Assembly: GCA_028015205.1 (NCBI GenBank)
Contig: JAPWFG010000025.1
Span: 186,001-250,000, forward strand
Origin: Mytilisepta virgata
Taxonomy: Eukaryota > Mollusca > Bivalvia > Mytilida > Mytilidae
Reading direction: 5' to 3'
Length of the DNA stretch: 64,000 bases
The position numbers and the translations under genes were made by a program. The notes beneath the pieces are model-generated. The model saw only the letters and a list, made by a program, of their open reading frames with translations, was not told the DNA's origin and searched no databases. Positions 24,546 to 36,835 of this stretch are shown here, piece after piece (positions within the stretch are counted from its first letter, which is position 1; every line of letters begins with the position of its first letter).

Positions 24546-26023
24546 CTTTGTATAAAGAGTTGCAGATTTTATTTATTATTTGTTGAATGACAATGTTTGA
24601 TTTTCATGTTGTCGATGGATGATTTGTATTGCAACTGTATCTTTATAGTCCCGTAAAATATTGAAATAAATCACAGTGCGCCAATTCGACCAATTGCAAC
24701 TCCACGTAATTTGAAAACACCATTTTTTATTTCAAAGTGCGTTAAAGTTAGAAATTATTGTCGGTATCACAAAATAAAAACTTCTAACAAAAAAAATCAT
24801 GCATGCGACAGATAAGCAGGAGTGTATTCGCCGTTAAATTCCTTACAAATTAGGCCAAACCAAACTGATTTTTAGGTCGTTGGATTTCGCCGCTGGAATT
24901 TTTTGCCGCTTCATTTAAAAATAAGAGCTCAAAATTCGCCCCTAATTCAAATTAAAAATAAAAAGTTGTGTCACACTTCAGTTTTATATTCGCCTCAAAT
25001 AAAAAAAAAAACATCCCGTTAGAAAAAAAATTGTTTGCTCGCACCTATATTACCCTTTAAAAAATCCAAGGAACTAAAAATTAATTTTGTGTAACCAAAG
25101 TAAAAAACAAATAATGTACATTCTCAATGCATCATGTCATGAGATCATCAAATTAAGCTAATATCGGTCACAATTTCAATCGATTCAGTTTAATTCGCAG
25201 TATTCAAATGGCGAAGCGGTACGAATTAATTCCAATACCAGGCGAATTCTAGAGAACGGTGAAATTGCGAAGACGTTTAATCAATAATATAAGTAACACT
25301 ACTTTTTTTTAAATGATAATGATGACCGTCTTCACTTGCTTGACATTTTTGATTTCTCCATCAGAGTAAAAATGATGTTATATGCGCAACTTGACATCAT
25401 ATATACATTCGAATTATTTGCTTGGTTCACAGTAAATTTATAACAGTATACCCATGATCTAAGTGTCAAAAAGGTGCGGTAATACCATGGAGGTAGTACA
25501 CTACATAAATACCTAAAATTTAAACTAAGCAAATTACTTCAATCATCTTTACTGCAAAAATAACAACACGTTCTTATGATTCTGAAACGAATTAGTCTAA
25601 ATGTACGTTTACACGACAAAATAATGCTTTCGAGTGCGTTTTGATAATGAAGAGACGTGTGAACGCATAATGCATTTTGAAACTTTTCGAAAAAGTTTTG
25701 CATTGCGTAATAACACACCATTATTTCTACCTGAGGGCGACTCCACTGCTCCTCCGTGGTCAACGTCATAATGAGTACGACGTCAAACAATCAGTCAAGG
25801 ACGTAATACAATGACAAGGGGCTGTTATATTTGAAACGGTAAACAAATGAACACTAGATGGCGTTCAATTACTTCGCCTTTGACCTTAAAGACAAATACA
25901 TGTATTTCGAACCGATCATCTGTTTAAAATGGTGTCTATTGTTTTCACCGAGAAACTGGTCTCTATTTTCACATTAAGTGCTATTCCCGAAAAAAATTTA
26001 ATTGTTTTTTTCCATTCACTTAC

Positions 26024-26111
26024 ATGGAAATGTAGTTCGAAAGCGGTTTTTCGTCTTGTTTTCTGGTTTTTTACCATTCTCGTGTTCAAATACACAACCT
26101 TTGAGCAGTGC
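26024..26111 (-). CDS. RPTP exon 13: start of PTP D1 (pTyr loop)
   Basis: 88 bp, running ALLKGCVFEHENGKKPENKT then KNRFRTTFP. KNRF replaces the usual KNRY of the phosphotyrosine recognition loop, a conservative Tyr to Phe change that keeps the aromatic ring. The final base plus AT from exon 14 codes Tyr (FPYDHSRV). Confidence 0.86.
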
Positions 26112-26360
26112 CTGAAAAAAAAAGAGTAATAAAAAATATTATCATAATATATGCATGAATATGTCTTAGCTACTGACTACTGAAAAAGAATTTCATCAAT
26201 TGTCCGTTCAAAATTTGACAAAAATTACCAGAAATTTCTAAGGCTCTTCATGTTGATGCAGAGGTGGCTCTTAACTGTTACCTGTTTGTTTAAATTGTTT
26301 TGATTGTTGAAGGTTGTGCTTATTAGGTCATCATTATATCTTTAACCGTTTTTCAAATAT

Positions 26361-26420
26361 TTTGATCTCGAGCACTGCTGATAAGTTGTCAGTCAACGAA
26401 ATGGCCGTACAGTGCATCAA
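26361..26420 (+). ncRNA. Degenerate hammerhead ribozyme motif
   Basis: CACTG-CTGATAA-GTTGTCAGTCAAC-GAAA-TGGCCGTA-CAGTGCATCAAA. It has the full hammerhead layout, but the first core box is CTGATAA rather than CTGATGA, so it is probably inactive. It matches the intact copy at 39348. Confidence 0.55.
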
Positions 26421-27619
26421 ATTATTTCGGTATTTTGTGATACAGTTTAATCATACATCTGTAAGACTTCTCGGACAAAATTAATAAACAACCCGGGAAG
26501 CGTTTTGCCTCACCTCTAAACCGTTTGAGGTTCAAATATTGAGCAGGAATAAAATGAAATGCGATTTTTTTATTTGATTGAAATTCACGTAAAATAGTAG
26601 TGTAATTTAGCTATTCTCTATCAGGTAAAAATGTTGTCTTAACTATCTAAAACTAAACTTGAAATAAACACCAGTACACTAGAAAGTTCTTTTTTGTTTG
26701 TTTTGATTACTTGCATTCTATGAATAAAAATGCATGAACACAACACGTTAATAACATGTGTAAGTTCAGAAAGGCAAATTTGCTGATACCAATGAAACCA
26801 ATCACAAATAGAAAGAGTCTTACAAGTGTACATAAATAATGTCTTACTAAAAAACACCACGTAGATTATAGAGAGTTTTAATGTACATGCAAACCTCACA
26901 CATGAAATATTTTCTGTCAATGAATGTAAACTGCACTTTGAACAGTAATTTTATATTTATAACTTGAAAATTTAAACACATGTATCTATACATGTAGCTA
27001 AACATCATGTCAAAGCCGGAGCAATAACTACCATGTCTTTACTAGCCAATTATTACAAGTCGTTTCTCTCCATTTTACCCTTGCAGATTGAGCCATAATT
27101 TCGGTTCTTTGTGACATTTATGTTCAACGATACATCTGAGACTAGCTGCAAAAAAATCAGAATGCAGCGGTGACATGATGACAGTGCAACAATTACTATG
27201 GAGAATCGCATTGAAAATTGGAGATTTTGCTATGAAACTTTCAGACCTAATACAAAATCACAATATAGACATACAAAATTGATGTTTTGGGTAATGTGCC
27301 TCGTTCAGACAATAGAAGGCTAAAGTACTTTGTGGGTTCTGTTTTACGAAGTCGAAACAGTATTGCGTTCATTGGTCACCAGTAATGTCATCAGAGTGGA
27401 TAGACCACTGTCAGTCGCCAGATGTCGCCGCCAATGGATTACAAATTAATCTGTGGCTTAATCTACCATGGGTGAAGAAGAGAGAAGCCATTCGTAAACC
27501 TTGGCTAGATAAGATGTGAATACTGAGGACAATGCTACTGACTGGGGCAAAATCATGCAATCATAACCCATACTGATATTACCAATTTAATGCCAGTTGC
27601 AATAGGACATCTGGTAAAA

Positions 27620-28150
27620 ATTCCTTGATAAGATTTCTGATGCACAAGATTTTCACATTTCGTCGATTTCGACTTATCAGTTGTGGTCAAGGACTAAATA
27701 ATATTTTTTGATACCAATTTCGATGCACAACATGTGCACATTTCGTCGATATACTACTCAACAGTTGTACTCATGCCTAAACTGGTGAAAACTTAAACAA
27801 CAACCCAGAAAGTTTAAGATCAAATTTCAAAATGCAAAATGACCAAAAGGGGTAAAGCCAAACCCATCTAAGGACAGAAGTGTGGTACAGGGAGATACTC
27901 CAAGGTTTTCACGAATTTTACAATGTTCTAATAGAATAATTTGTAGTATCAGTTTCGGGCTAGTATCGAAATACTAGCAACTTAGCTGTGGATATGTTGA
28001 AAACGAAATCAACAATCCAAAAGTTGACGGACTAATTCAAAATCTAAAATGACCAAAACGGTTAAAACTAAACCCGTCTAAAGACGTAGCTATGCACGAG
28101 CAGATGCACCTTAGTTTTCACTAATTTTAGTTTTGTAACAGTAAATACCA
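27620..28150 (-). repeat. Tandem remnants of hammerhead-bearing retroelement ends
   Basis: On the minus strand two degenerate hammerhead cores occur about 80 bp apart: CTGATAA...GTCGAAATCGACGAAATG (near 27650-27690) and CTGTTGA...TCGACGAAATGTGCACAT (near 27730-27780). A directly repeated block of about 190 bp sits at 27800-28100 (tgaccaaaa.gg.taaa.c.aaaccc.tcta). Such tandem head-to-tail copies are typical of Penelope-like pseudo-LTRs and retrozymes. Confidence 0.5.
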
Positions 28151-28494
28151 GGAATTAATTTCAGTCCAATTGATCCAATGTTTAGTTAATATCGATTATT
28201 CTGTGTACATGTCTTTAAGATATATGATTAATAAAATGGATTTTAGACTCCCCGTTCCACATAAATGTACCTAGCAGCGCGAACGGAAATATGAAATAGT
28301 GAAGAATTAACAAATCAAATGTCAATCAAAATAATTGCAAATATTTACGAAGAATTTGCAAATTCAGACTAAAAAATTTTCATATTATATTCCTAAATAT
28401 TAATGTTCATATAAAGTAAGTATTGCAGGTATGTGCTCTAATAACAAGAGTCGGGCGTAAACAGGGACATTGTCGTACGTCTAAAATGTTATAC

Positions 28495-28703
28495 CTCATA
28501 TTCTATTTTGAAGCCTTCCGTTTTGTGTTTATCGACTATGGCCTTCATCAGGTTTTCTACTGGTATTTTGTACTGATTAGAATCTTGATTAAGAACAATA
28601 TTATTGTAGACACATTCATTGTTGTCTCTTGGCATATCTTCCTCGTCTTCATCGTAAATTAGTTCGCTGGAGAGGGCAACTCCACGATTGTTAATGCCTT
28701 TAC
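28495..28703 (-). CDS. RPTP exon 12: acidic juxtamembrane region with a YNNI motif
   Basis: 209 bp. It includes LIYDEDEEDMPRDNNECVYN, then the pre-domain helix VENLMKAIVDKHKTEGFKIE, which matches the alpha1' region that precedes D1 in receptor PTPs. VYNNI fits the pYxN consensus for GRB2-type SH2 domains. Two in-frame acceptors 6 bp apart (exon ends 28703 or 28697) would include or skip Lys-Gly. The donor is GTATAA. Confidence 0.78.
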
Positions 28704-29003
28704 CTTTACAAGCATCGATACCGATTTGAAAAAAAATATTTTAATCACAATCTTAAGAGATTACGAAAAACAACAATAGGTCAAACATAAAATACAAAAT
28801 ATGTGTTTCAATGATAAATTATATTAATGTATTAAGTCATTTTGATTTATAAGCGATTAACGAGCGAGTCGTTTGACTATTATTCATTACTTATATGAAA
28901 TCAACACAGTCAAAAAATAATCATATTTTTTAAACTCAATTTAAAAATGCATAGATCAAATTTGATTTAAGTTTGCAAAAGAATTAAATGTGTGAATATT
29001 TAC

Positions 29004-29092
29004 TTTTTCGGAGATTTGTGTTTAAACTGTGGGATTGTTGGGCTTTGCGATATTTCAGCACAGATTTGTTTCTTCCTCCAATTCGCCGTCTT
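29004..29092 (-). CDS. RPTP exon 11: basic juxtamembrane segment
   Basis: 89 bp, from RRRIGGRNKSVLKYRKAQQ to NLRK. The stop-transfer cluster RRR directly follows the transmembrane helix and marks the cytoplasmic side. The segment contains no recognised domain. Confidence 0.82.
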
Positions 29093-29508
29093 CTACAAGA
29101 AAGTAACAGATTCAAATAAAACAAATGATCCGATAATTTTAATAATTCAAATGAATTCGTTTTAAGATGTAGGAAAGATGGATGTAGTGTATATAAATTA
29201 ACATGAAATGAGAATAACTCCAAAATGTATTATCTGTTTCACAACATACGAAAAAGTGTTAACAATCTTGACATTAGGCAATTCTATTAAACTGGCATTT
29301 CGATTATGTTACATTGTCTCTAATGTCATGACCAGTAATACCAAAACGTATATATATACACAAGAGTAATCCAGGACATTAGCCTGTTTTTGTTCAATTG
29401 ATAAGATGGGACTTCAAAGAAATTAGCTAATTAAAACAAATACGTCGCCATAGAATCATCGAAATTTATCTGTCATACATAGATAATGAGTAAAAATCTT
29501 GTACCTAC

Positions 29509-29620
29509 TTTACATAAATCAAAGTGCCAAGTATAATGACAAGTAGCAGAAATAATGAAACCCCAGCTCCTGCTCCAATAGCGACAGTCGAGTCGGAATC
29601 ATCTTCATCTACGTCACCAA
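29509..29620 (-). CDS. RPTP exon 10: acidic stalk and transmembrane helix
   Basis: 112 bp. It encodes an acidic stalk (GDVDEDDSDS) and then a hydrophobic segment running TVAIGAGAGVSLFLLLVI into ILGTLIYV. This is a single-pass helix that starts with small residues, including a GxGxG motif that could favour helix packing. It is followed by basic residues in the next exon, consistent with an extracellular N-terminus. Confidence 0.88.
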
Positions 29621-29972
29621 CTGAAATAAAAACAAAAACCAAATACAATAAAATAATACATAAATGAATACATCTGAATACAACTGCTATAAGCTGGCAG
29701 AGAAGGTATAAAAAGTTTTTTCATTGTTTAGACTGTCTGCCTTTCATACTGAATATTTGATTTATTTTTAGTTTCCATTTGAAGAAAACAAATATCAGAT
29801 TTTGAATTCCAATAAGTTGGCAAATAGTTGTGTTTTTTTTGTTTTTTTTATATATATATACTGTAAGAAACATTCTATAATATATAATTTAATTTAATTT
29901 TGTACAAAATGTCAAATCTTTGCACATTCAATATAATTAACTGATAATTTCTAAATTGATTACTCATGTTAC

Positions 29973-30116
29973 TCTCGTCACATTTCGGTCCTGTTTTCCA
30001 CCCAGGTTTACATGTTTGTTCGATAATACAGAATCCGTTAACATGGTCACAGAGGTCATCAACACACCCATTACATGATTCAGAACAGTTGCTACCATAT
30101 GTTCCACTACTGCACT
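29973..30116 (-). CDS. RPTP exon 9: membrane-proximal EGF-like module
   Basis: 144 bp, phase 1-1, from CSSGTYGSNCSESCNGC to CKPGWKTGPKCDE. This is the last extracellular module before the stalk/transmembrane exon. The donor is GTAACA, chosen because exon 6 has the homologous GACGAGA|GT junction. Confidence 0.86.
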
Positions 30117-31052
30117 CTGAAATCAATATAATATTTATAGTTACATCAATTATTTACTGTGATCTGTGCTTTATATAATAACATTAAATCTGTATAGTAT
30201 TCAACTTATTACGATAAAAGTGATGTCATTTAAATGATACTTAAGTATTTAGATCTTTTTATTCATAATTAATCTATTCTTTCCTCATATTCTCTTCACA
30301 TTATACATGTATGTATATATTTAAGCATTAGTACGAATTGTTTTATTGAATGGATATGGAATGTTTGTTTTTTCTTTACAATTTTTTAATAACTTGTTGA
30401 AAATTCTGCCTTTGTAAAGAGGTCAAATATACCTTAGCGTCGAAAAATACCCAATCTATTAGACAATAAAACCCGAGGAGACAAATGAACAACCACAAAC
30501 ACAACAAAATCACTGAAAACTAAAGACGTGTAAACTATGGCTAGCTTATTCCGTATATTATCAAACATGGCTGGATTATGCACAAGGAATCCATCAACAG
30601 TAATTATTTAAATCAGATATAGTTTACCCTAATACTGGCTAAGCCATTAAGACCGTTTAATTGTATTGCTCGTAATGTTCCTGTGTTGATAGTTGGGTGT
30701 TTAAAAGTTTGATTGGGACTAGTGGACTGCAAGTCCTCAAATTAATTCTCAATTCCTCTATCCAGTAGCCATTGTTAGCATAAACACTTTGAAATTTATT
30801 TCCTTTGGACTAGCTAAATTTCTAACAAATGTTGGTTCTGTTAATTACTAATGTCTATTTTTATTGTTTGCTTCCTACTTTTTGCTCGCAAGTGTAAATG
30901 ATTACTGTAAATCCAGATCTGCGCATGGTATCCTTGGAATTAAATGTATAGTTATAGTTATGCCCAGAGACGGATTTGGCTTTTCTCTATTGGTGATATG
31001 GTAATTTGGCGTTCGTCATTATTTATTACGAGTATGTGGTTTTCAACATTTT

Positions 31053-31100
31053 GGGCACTACTGATGAGTCGTGAATCGACGAAATGTCACATCTTGTGTA
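31053..31100 (+). ncRNA. Hammerhead ribozyme motif, core intact
   Basis: CTGATGA at 31061-31067, stem II GTCG-TGAAT-CGAC, GAAA at 31081-31084, then a short self-complementary stem III TGTCACAT and an AUC cleavage triplet at 31091-31093. Stem I (CACTA with TTGTG) pairs imperfectly. It lies immediately before a 360-bp direct repeat. Confidence 0.55.
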
Positions 31101-31140
31101 ACTAAATTCGTTACAAAGTCTTTAGTATTACCACTGAATA

Positions 31141-31745
31141 AAATAACAATCCAAAGATACTAATATTAAATATAGTAAGTTTATACTATGCTGTATACGA
31201 CGCATTTCAAGGAGTTACCTCTCTTCAGCAGCATTAAAACCGAAACATTTGGAAGACCAAAAAAACCAAACTTATATTAAACAAGAAGTACTCAACCAAA
31301 CATTTCAGCTAAGGAGATCTACCATGTGCAATACAATGAATGAACCCTTAGTATTTCTATTATTTTTGAATTTTGCTAAATACTGGTAATTTCTGTAACA
31401 AATAAATGAATAATCATGTCATACAAGCCTGACGATGGTGTTGGCGAATACCCTCGGGGACCTAGGGTCCAGCAGCAGAGGCATCATCCCAGGAGTTTCA
31501 AAATAACAATCCAAAGATACTAATATTAGATATAGTAAATTTATACTATGCTGTATACAAGGAGTTACCTCTTATCAGCAGCATTAAAACCGAAACATTT
31601 GGAAGACCAAAAACCAAACTTATATTAAACAAGAAGTACTCAACCAAAAATACCGAAATAGGAAGCCAAATTTCAGCTAAAGAGATCTACCATGTGCAAT
31701 ACAAGGAATGAACCCTTAGTATTTCTATTATTTTTGAATTTTGCA
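31141..31745. repeat. Direct duplication, 360-bp offset
   Basis: 31141-31377 and 31501-31745 are near identical (aaataacaatccaaagatac at both starts, ttttgaattttgc at both ends), with small indels between them. Confidence 0.8.
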
Positions 31746-31986
31746 TAGATATGTCCTTAAACAGTTCTCCCGTTGGTCATTAGATATTTTAAAATTTGTT
31801 CTTAAACAATTTGGATGATTGTTTTAGTTTGCAGTATTTTAGGCCTTGAACTAAACGGAGGAGTCGTAAATCGCCATCATATGCATGAAATCGGTATCGA
31901 AGAATTGTATGTATCCCATAAAATGTAAGAAACAGCAGAATAACAGACACACGCTTTCAGATTAAAACAAGTTTTGTGTTACCTAC

Positions 31987-32130
31987 TATTATTGCATTTT
32001 TGACTATACTTCCATCCAGGTTTACAATGAGTACCATTAGCACAAATTCCTTCCAAGCGGTCACACGTATCAGCAATACATCCGTCACACTGATAGTTAC
32101 AGTTTTCACCAAAATAACTCACATTACATT
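31987..32130 (-). CDS. RPTP exon 8: EGF-like module
   Basis: 144 bp, phase 1-1, from CNVSYFGENCNYQCDGC to CKPGWKYSQKC. It has the same length and CKPGWK motif as exons 6 and 9. The acceptor is TTGTAG and the donor GTAGGT. Confidence 0.86.
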
Positions 32131-33784
32131 CTACAAAACGTGAAATCGAGAATAAAAAAAAACTGCAACAAGAGTTTTGTTGGTATTTATAAAATCAGTT
32201 TCCCTCCAATTATGTTTCATATAATATCATAGTATAAAACAAAATTCCTTTCTACTTTACGCAAATTCTGTAGGCAATACAATAACAATATATGGATATA
32301 CTTATGGCAAAGATTCATTATAACAAAACGTAGCGGGAAAATTCGAAAAAAAATATTAGACACGCCCCGATGAAAAAATCTTGACATTAATTAGTAATCT
32401 TTCGTTACAAAAAATATTGTACTACCAGATACTCTAGTTGACAAATAATCCAACACAGCTGTGACCTACAAAACCACATTAGTAATTGAATGTGAAATCC
32501 CACAATAGAGTAAGAGAACAGGGCAAGATATGTTTCAGAAGGATTGTTACACACTTTGGAATTTTGTTTCTAATATTTTTTTGTATTGATCCATTATGTA
32601 TATATATTCCTGTATTTGAGTTATGGTATGAAAAAATAACAACCATGGACTAAGATTTATACCTAGTATTTGTTTATTCCAGTGGGCTGTCATGGGAGAT
32701 CTTGCTCTATTATGATGTTGAGACGGGCCAACACGTGAATTTTACCACACATCGTCATTTGTGTATGAAGGAAGGAACATGTTTTCATCAGTTTAATTTG
32801 CACTGGAAATACTTTAGGGAATTAACATCTGATTTTGTCAAATGAGTGTAATATTACGGAAAAATCTGAGGTATGTCCGTTATGTTATCAGATAAAATAT
32901 TTCAAAACTTTCTCGTTTTAATCTTCAAATATCCATCATCAATGATCTTATTAATTGAACATGAACAGTTTTGTTATACAACATATACTGTATGTATGTG
33001 AATGAGATAGTATTGTTTATACATACATTTACATGAATATAAATATGTGAAAACTATCAACACATATGTTAAGTATACGGAAATATAAAACATACATGTA
33101 TTTAACAAATATTGTTAACAATGTAACTAGTATTAGTGCTACGTGTTTTGTATTAAGACATTGAATAATATAATATAAAGTCAAATGAAGTGATAAACTC
33201 CACCAATCTGTAGTTCCCGTCTTACGATTTGATGGATGATTTGGTTAATGTTTGTCATCGAAATAGTGTTCGTCGAATGGGCTAGTGCATGACTGTGCAT
33301 CATGAGATTCAAAGAAATGGCAGCTTTGGACCTTTGAAACAAAGATTTTTTCAGGCAGTATTGATTTTTTGAGGCAGTATTAGTCTTTGATAAGATCGGA
33401 AAATTTTAATTCTAAAGTACGTTTTGAAACCAAAACATTTTGAAATGTAATTCTATAGCCTCATGGAGTCAATGTCTTGTTTAGCAGTTTGTTAAGTGCG
33501 ATTTTAAGCAAACAGTTTTTTAGAAGTTGTGTTAATTTGTAATTTATGTGTTTTTGTTTGCGAAATTTAACATTTTCATGTTTTGATTTGTATCAATTTT
33601 GCAGTGCAAAGACTGCTCCTACTCGTCAGTCCTTGACAGCTATAAGTGATTAAAGAATTTATTTTGTCTTGGGATATGATAAAATAATTACTCAGTATCT
33701 TTTGCCACAGATAATGATCTAAGTACCTTATTCGGATATAAGCAGGGAATGAAAACCCGACGCCACATTTCAATTATATTTTAC

Positions 33785-33916
33785 CTTTACTACATGATTT
33801 CCCTTCCCAACCTTTTTCACATCCTGCCTTACAGTTTCCAGAAGACTTATTACAAGGTTTACCTAGACAGTAACATCTATTCTGGCAGTTCAATCCGTAA
33901 TAAGTATCGTTGCAAG
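33785..33916 (-). CDS. RPTP exon 7: EGF-like module
   Basis: 132 bp, phase 1-1, 43 codons, running from CNDTYYGLNCQNRCYC to GCEKGWEGKSC. It lacks the C-K-P-G-W signature of exons 5, 6, 8 and 9, so it is a divergent EGF subtype interrupting the series. The acceptor is GCATAG and the donor GTAAAA. Confidence 0.82.
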
Positions 33917-34206
33917 CTATGCAAAAAACATATTTATTCATTTTCAATATGAAGTTAAGAAAAATATAAAAAGTTGTTTATTTTCTCGGTCATTTCAAAA
34001 TAAAACGCACATTTAAAACATTGAAACAACGTAGTTGATTGACGTATAATAACAAATGATTATACGATGCTCGTACCTTGTAAATTAATTACGATTAAAT
34101 ACATATCTTTTAAAGCTTTTAAGTACTTTCCATTTGTTAAGCATTCTTTATTTAGGTGCCTGAAAGAATTAAATGTAACAAAATGGAAAACTATATTTGT
34201 ACTTAC

Positions 34207-34350
34207 TCTCGTCACATTTTTGCCCAAATTTCCAGCCTGGTTTACATACAGTGTTGTTATCACATAAGCCCTCCTCATTGTCACACAAATTACCAACGCA
34301 TCCAATACAGGATTCTGAACAGTTAATACCATATTTTCCGGAGCTGCATG
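34207..34350 (-). CDS. RPTP exon 6: EGF-like module
   Basis: 144 bp, phase 1-1. It starts CSSGKYGINCSESCIGC and ends CKPGWKFGQKCDE. It is very similar to exon 9 in length and in both borders (CSSG..YG..CSESC; KCDE), suggesting recent exon duplication. The donor is GTAAGT. Confidence 0.87.
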
Positions 34351-34675
34351 CTAAATTTGTAAGATTTGTAAAACATGAAAGATATCATCTATGTGTACAA
34401 TTTTATCTGGCCTTCGTAATTTTAGGTTCTTGTGCGAGGTTTCAATATTGTCGGTTAGTAGCTGAACTGATGAAATTATCTTTTTCTTAAACACCGGAAT
34501 GAAACAATGCGTATTGATCCTATCGTGTGAATAAATGTTTTCCAGAGAAGACCATCCCTGCAGTTGATCAAGAAAAATTCTAGTAAAAATAGAATTACAT
34601 CCCTAGTGCATACTTTACCCATACATGGATTATGGTTATAACATTAGTGCATGTTTGATTCTAAGTAAAGTCAAG

Positions 34676-34865
34676 AAATACCAAAGGGATATTCGAAGGA
34701 AAGAAAAATCGTAACAACTGACAAACTCCGGAGAACAACGAAGACAAGACCAAAACAATACATGCACTACAATTAAAAACTAAAAACATATGAACAACAT
34801 GGATCCCACCAAAAACCGGGGGTAGACTCAGGTGCTCCGGAAGAGTAAGCAGTCTCTGTTCTAAT
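34676..34865 (-). repeat. Penelope-like 3'-end fragment
   Basis: The reverse complement matches 11380-11580 by eye (caccggagtttgtcag, cttcgaatatccctttggta, gcttactctt). A truncated retroelement tail upstream of RPTP exon 6. Confidence 0.55.
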
Positions 34866-35456
34866 GTTCATGATATTATTTTTCATTTTTAGTTTTGTAA
34901 AGGTTTTACCAAGAACGTAAACTACTGTCAGACAAAATGACTCATATCAGGCAATTTGTGACTGTTACAAGGTTTTTGCATAACATAACCGACTTCCATT
35001 GCTTGAAGTTAATTTATCCAACTAAAATCACTTAAGGAATTTAATTTTACAAAATTATCTGTCATTCTATAAAAAAGAAAGAAAGACAACATTTTTTTAT
35101 TGAAAATTACTGAAAATATATAGATAAGAAGTAACTCTGTTTACTTCTAGCCTTAGTGTGCAATGTTGAATGAATAAGTTCTTGTTTTCAAAAACACCAT
35201 TTCCTAAAAAAAATGATTCCTTCCAAATTTTATCCCATTGTTTACATTATTTCATAGAGATGTAATTTGGTACGGTTTTCTGTTGAACCGATGCATGCTT
35301 TGGAACTACAATAACAGTTTATGTGATATCATGAGGTCTAATGACACGTTCCACCTGGGCAAAATAATTGTCGGTATACACTTTATGGAAGCTTATTTAC
35401 AAATATACGCACAACATTTAGTTTCTAAAAATTGATTTAAAATGTTGATATTATTA

Positions 35457-35715
35457 GTTACACAGTGTGCAATTGTCCTAATACGGGAATTTATCGGGTC
35501 AATAAAATTCATATCGGGTGGGGCGAAGCCGATAAATTCCGTATTAGGACAATTGCACACTGTGTAACGAATTTATCCTGATTTTGTTATCAGACCACTT
35601 ATTTATTGTTTTTTTCATGATAAATTCTGTATTAGGACAATTGCACACTGTGTAACGAATTTATCCTGATTTTTTTTATGACACCACTTATTTATTGTTT
35701 TTTTTCCATATCAGG
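35457..35715. mobile_element. Fold-back element with 40-bp arms and a duplicated right arm
   Basis: The left arm (35457-35497, GTTACACAGTGTGCAATTGT onward) and right arm (35529-35568) are inverted copies differing by one extra G, around a 31-base loop. The right arm plus its flank recurs directly about 88 bp on (35617-35656). No coding potential. Confidence 0.7.
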
Positions 35716-36835
35716 ATGGTGAATTTACGTCAGTAATAAACAAAGGGAAGCAACTCAAAAAAATGTTCCTCTAGTTAAATTTTGATCGATATCACCAATA
35801 AGTGAAAAATCTGTGTAAAGAATTAATTTTCAATATTCGTACGTATTATATACAAAGACAATTTCAATGAACTTTAAAAGCATACTCTAAGAAATCAATT
35901 CTCCTAAGAATGTCTATTGTAAAATATTGAAAGGCATCCTAAGAGTTTGCTGAGCAATACAATGTCCCTTAAGGACTAGAGCTGTGAGAAAACACACTAA
36001 ACGCTCATTGGCTATGTGTATCGGGTGTGATTCATAACAATCCTGAAAGTATGTTTACAAAGGATACAGCAATTCCAACTTGATCATTATAAGCTTACAA
36101 ACCAAAAGCAAGATCACCTGGCAAAGGCTTTTGTAAAAGAAGTCCTGAAAACTAACACCAAATATCCAGTCGTCGTAAAATTTCAATTTGGTCTTCAGCG
36201 CATCATTATAAAGCTCACATACTCATATATGAGAGGGTATAAGTCCGAAAAACTCATATTTTGACAATAATTACAAGGGCAATAGAACAACTCAAAACTT
36301 GATTATAACTTCATTATAAACTCACACGAAATGCATCAGACTTGGTATCAAAGAATTATATTTTAACCACCGAGTCGATGACGCTGCTGGTGGACTCCAA
36401 GTCCCCGAGGGTATCCCCATCTCATTTGGTAGTATTTCGATACTAGCCCGAATTTTTTTGTGAGTTCATCGCATTGTTTGTTATATCAAACGCATGTGAC
36501 CATATATATGTCTGTATTTAATCTTTTCAACTGAAGGATTGATGTTGTTGTCGGGGTAGTTTTCGAAATAGCTGTCCTTTCTCACATTAGAGAAACCTAT
36601 GTGTTATGATCATTGGCCAAGGCATCACAAATAAGATAGAAAAATAACAGAAAAGAACAATTCAGAAAATCAGAAAACTGTAAAAAATGCTAAAATCCAA
36701 ATATTTAAATAAAAAGTAACCGAACATGTCTCACGTGTCTAAATACAAACAAATGATATTTCAACCTTCTTAACGGAAATGAAAACAATATCAAAACAAA
36801 GTTTCGAACATTTAGTATATGGGTCCATATATATA

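Noticed and set aside
24961..25790. Coding exon in this RPTP intron
   Set aside because: Frames such as that at 25539-25790 show no PTP motif; the missing D1 exon was found at 26024-26111 instead.
28984..29223. Extending RPTP exon 11 into the upstream open frame (ELFSFHVNLYTLHPSF...)
   Set aside because: A TTGTAG acceptor at 29093 and the phase from the transmembrane exon fix the start at 29092.
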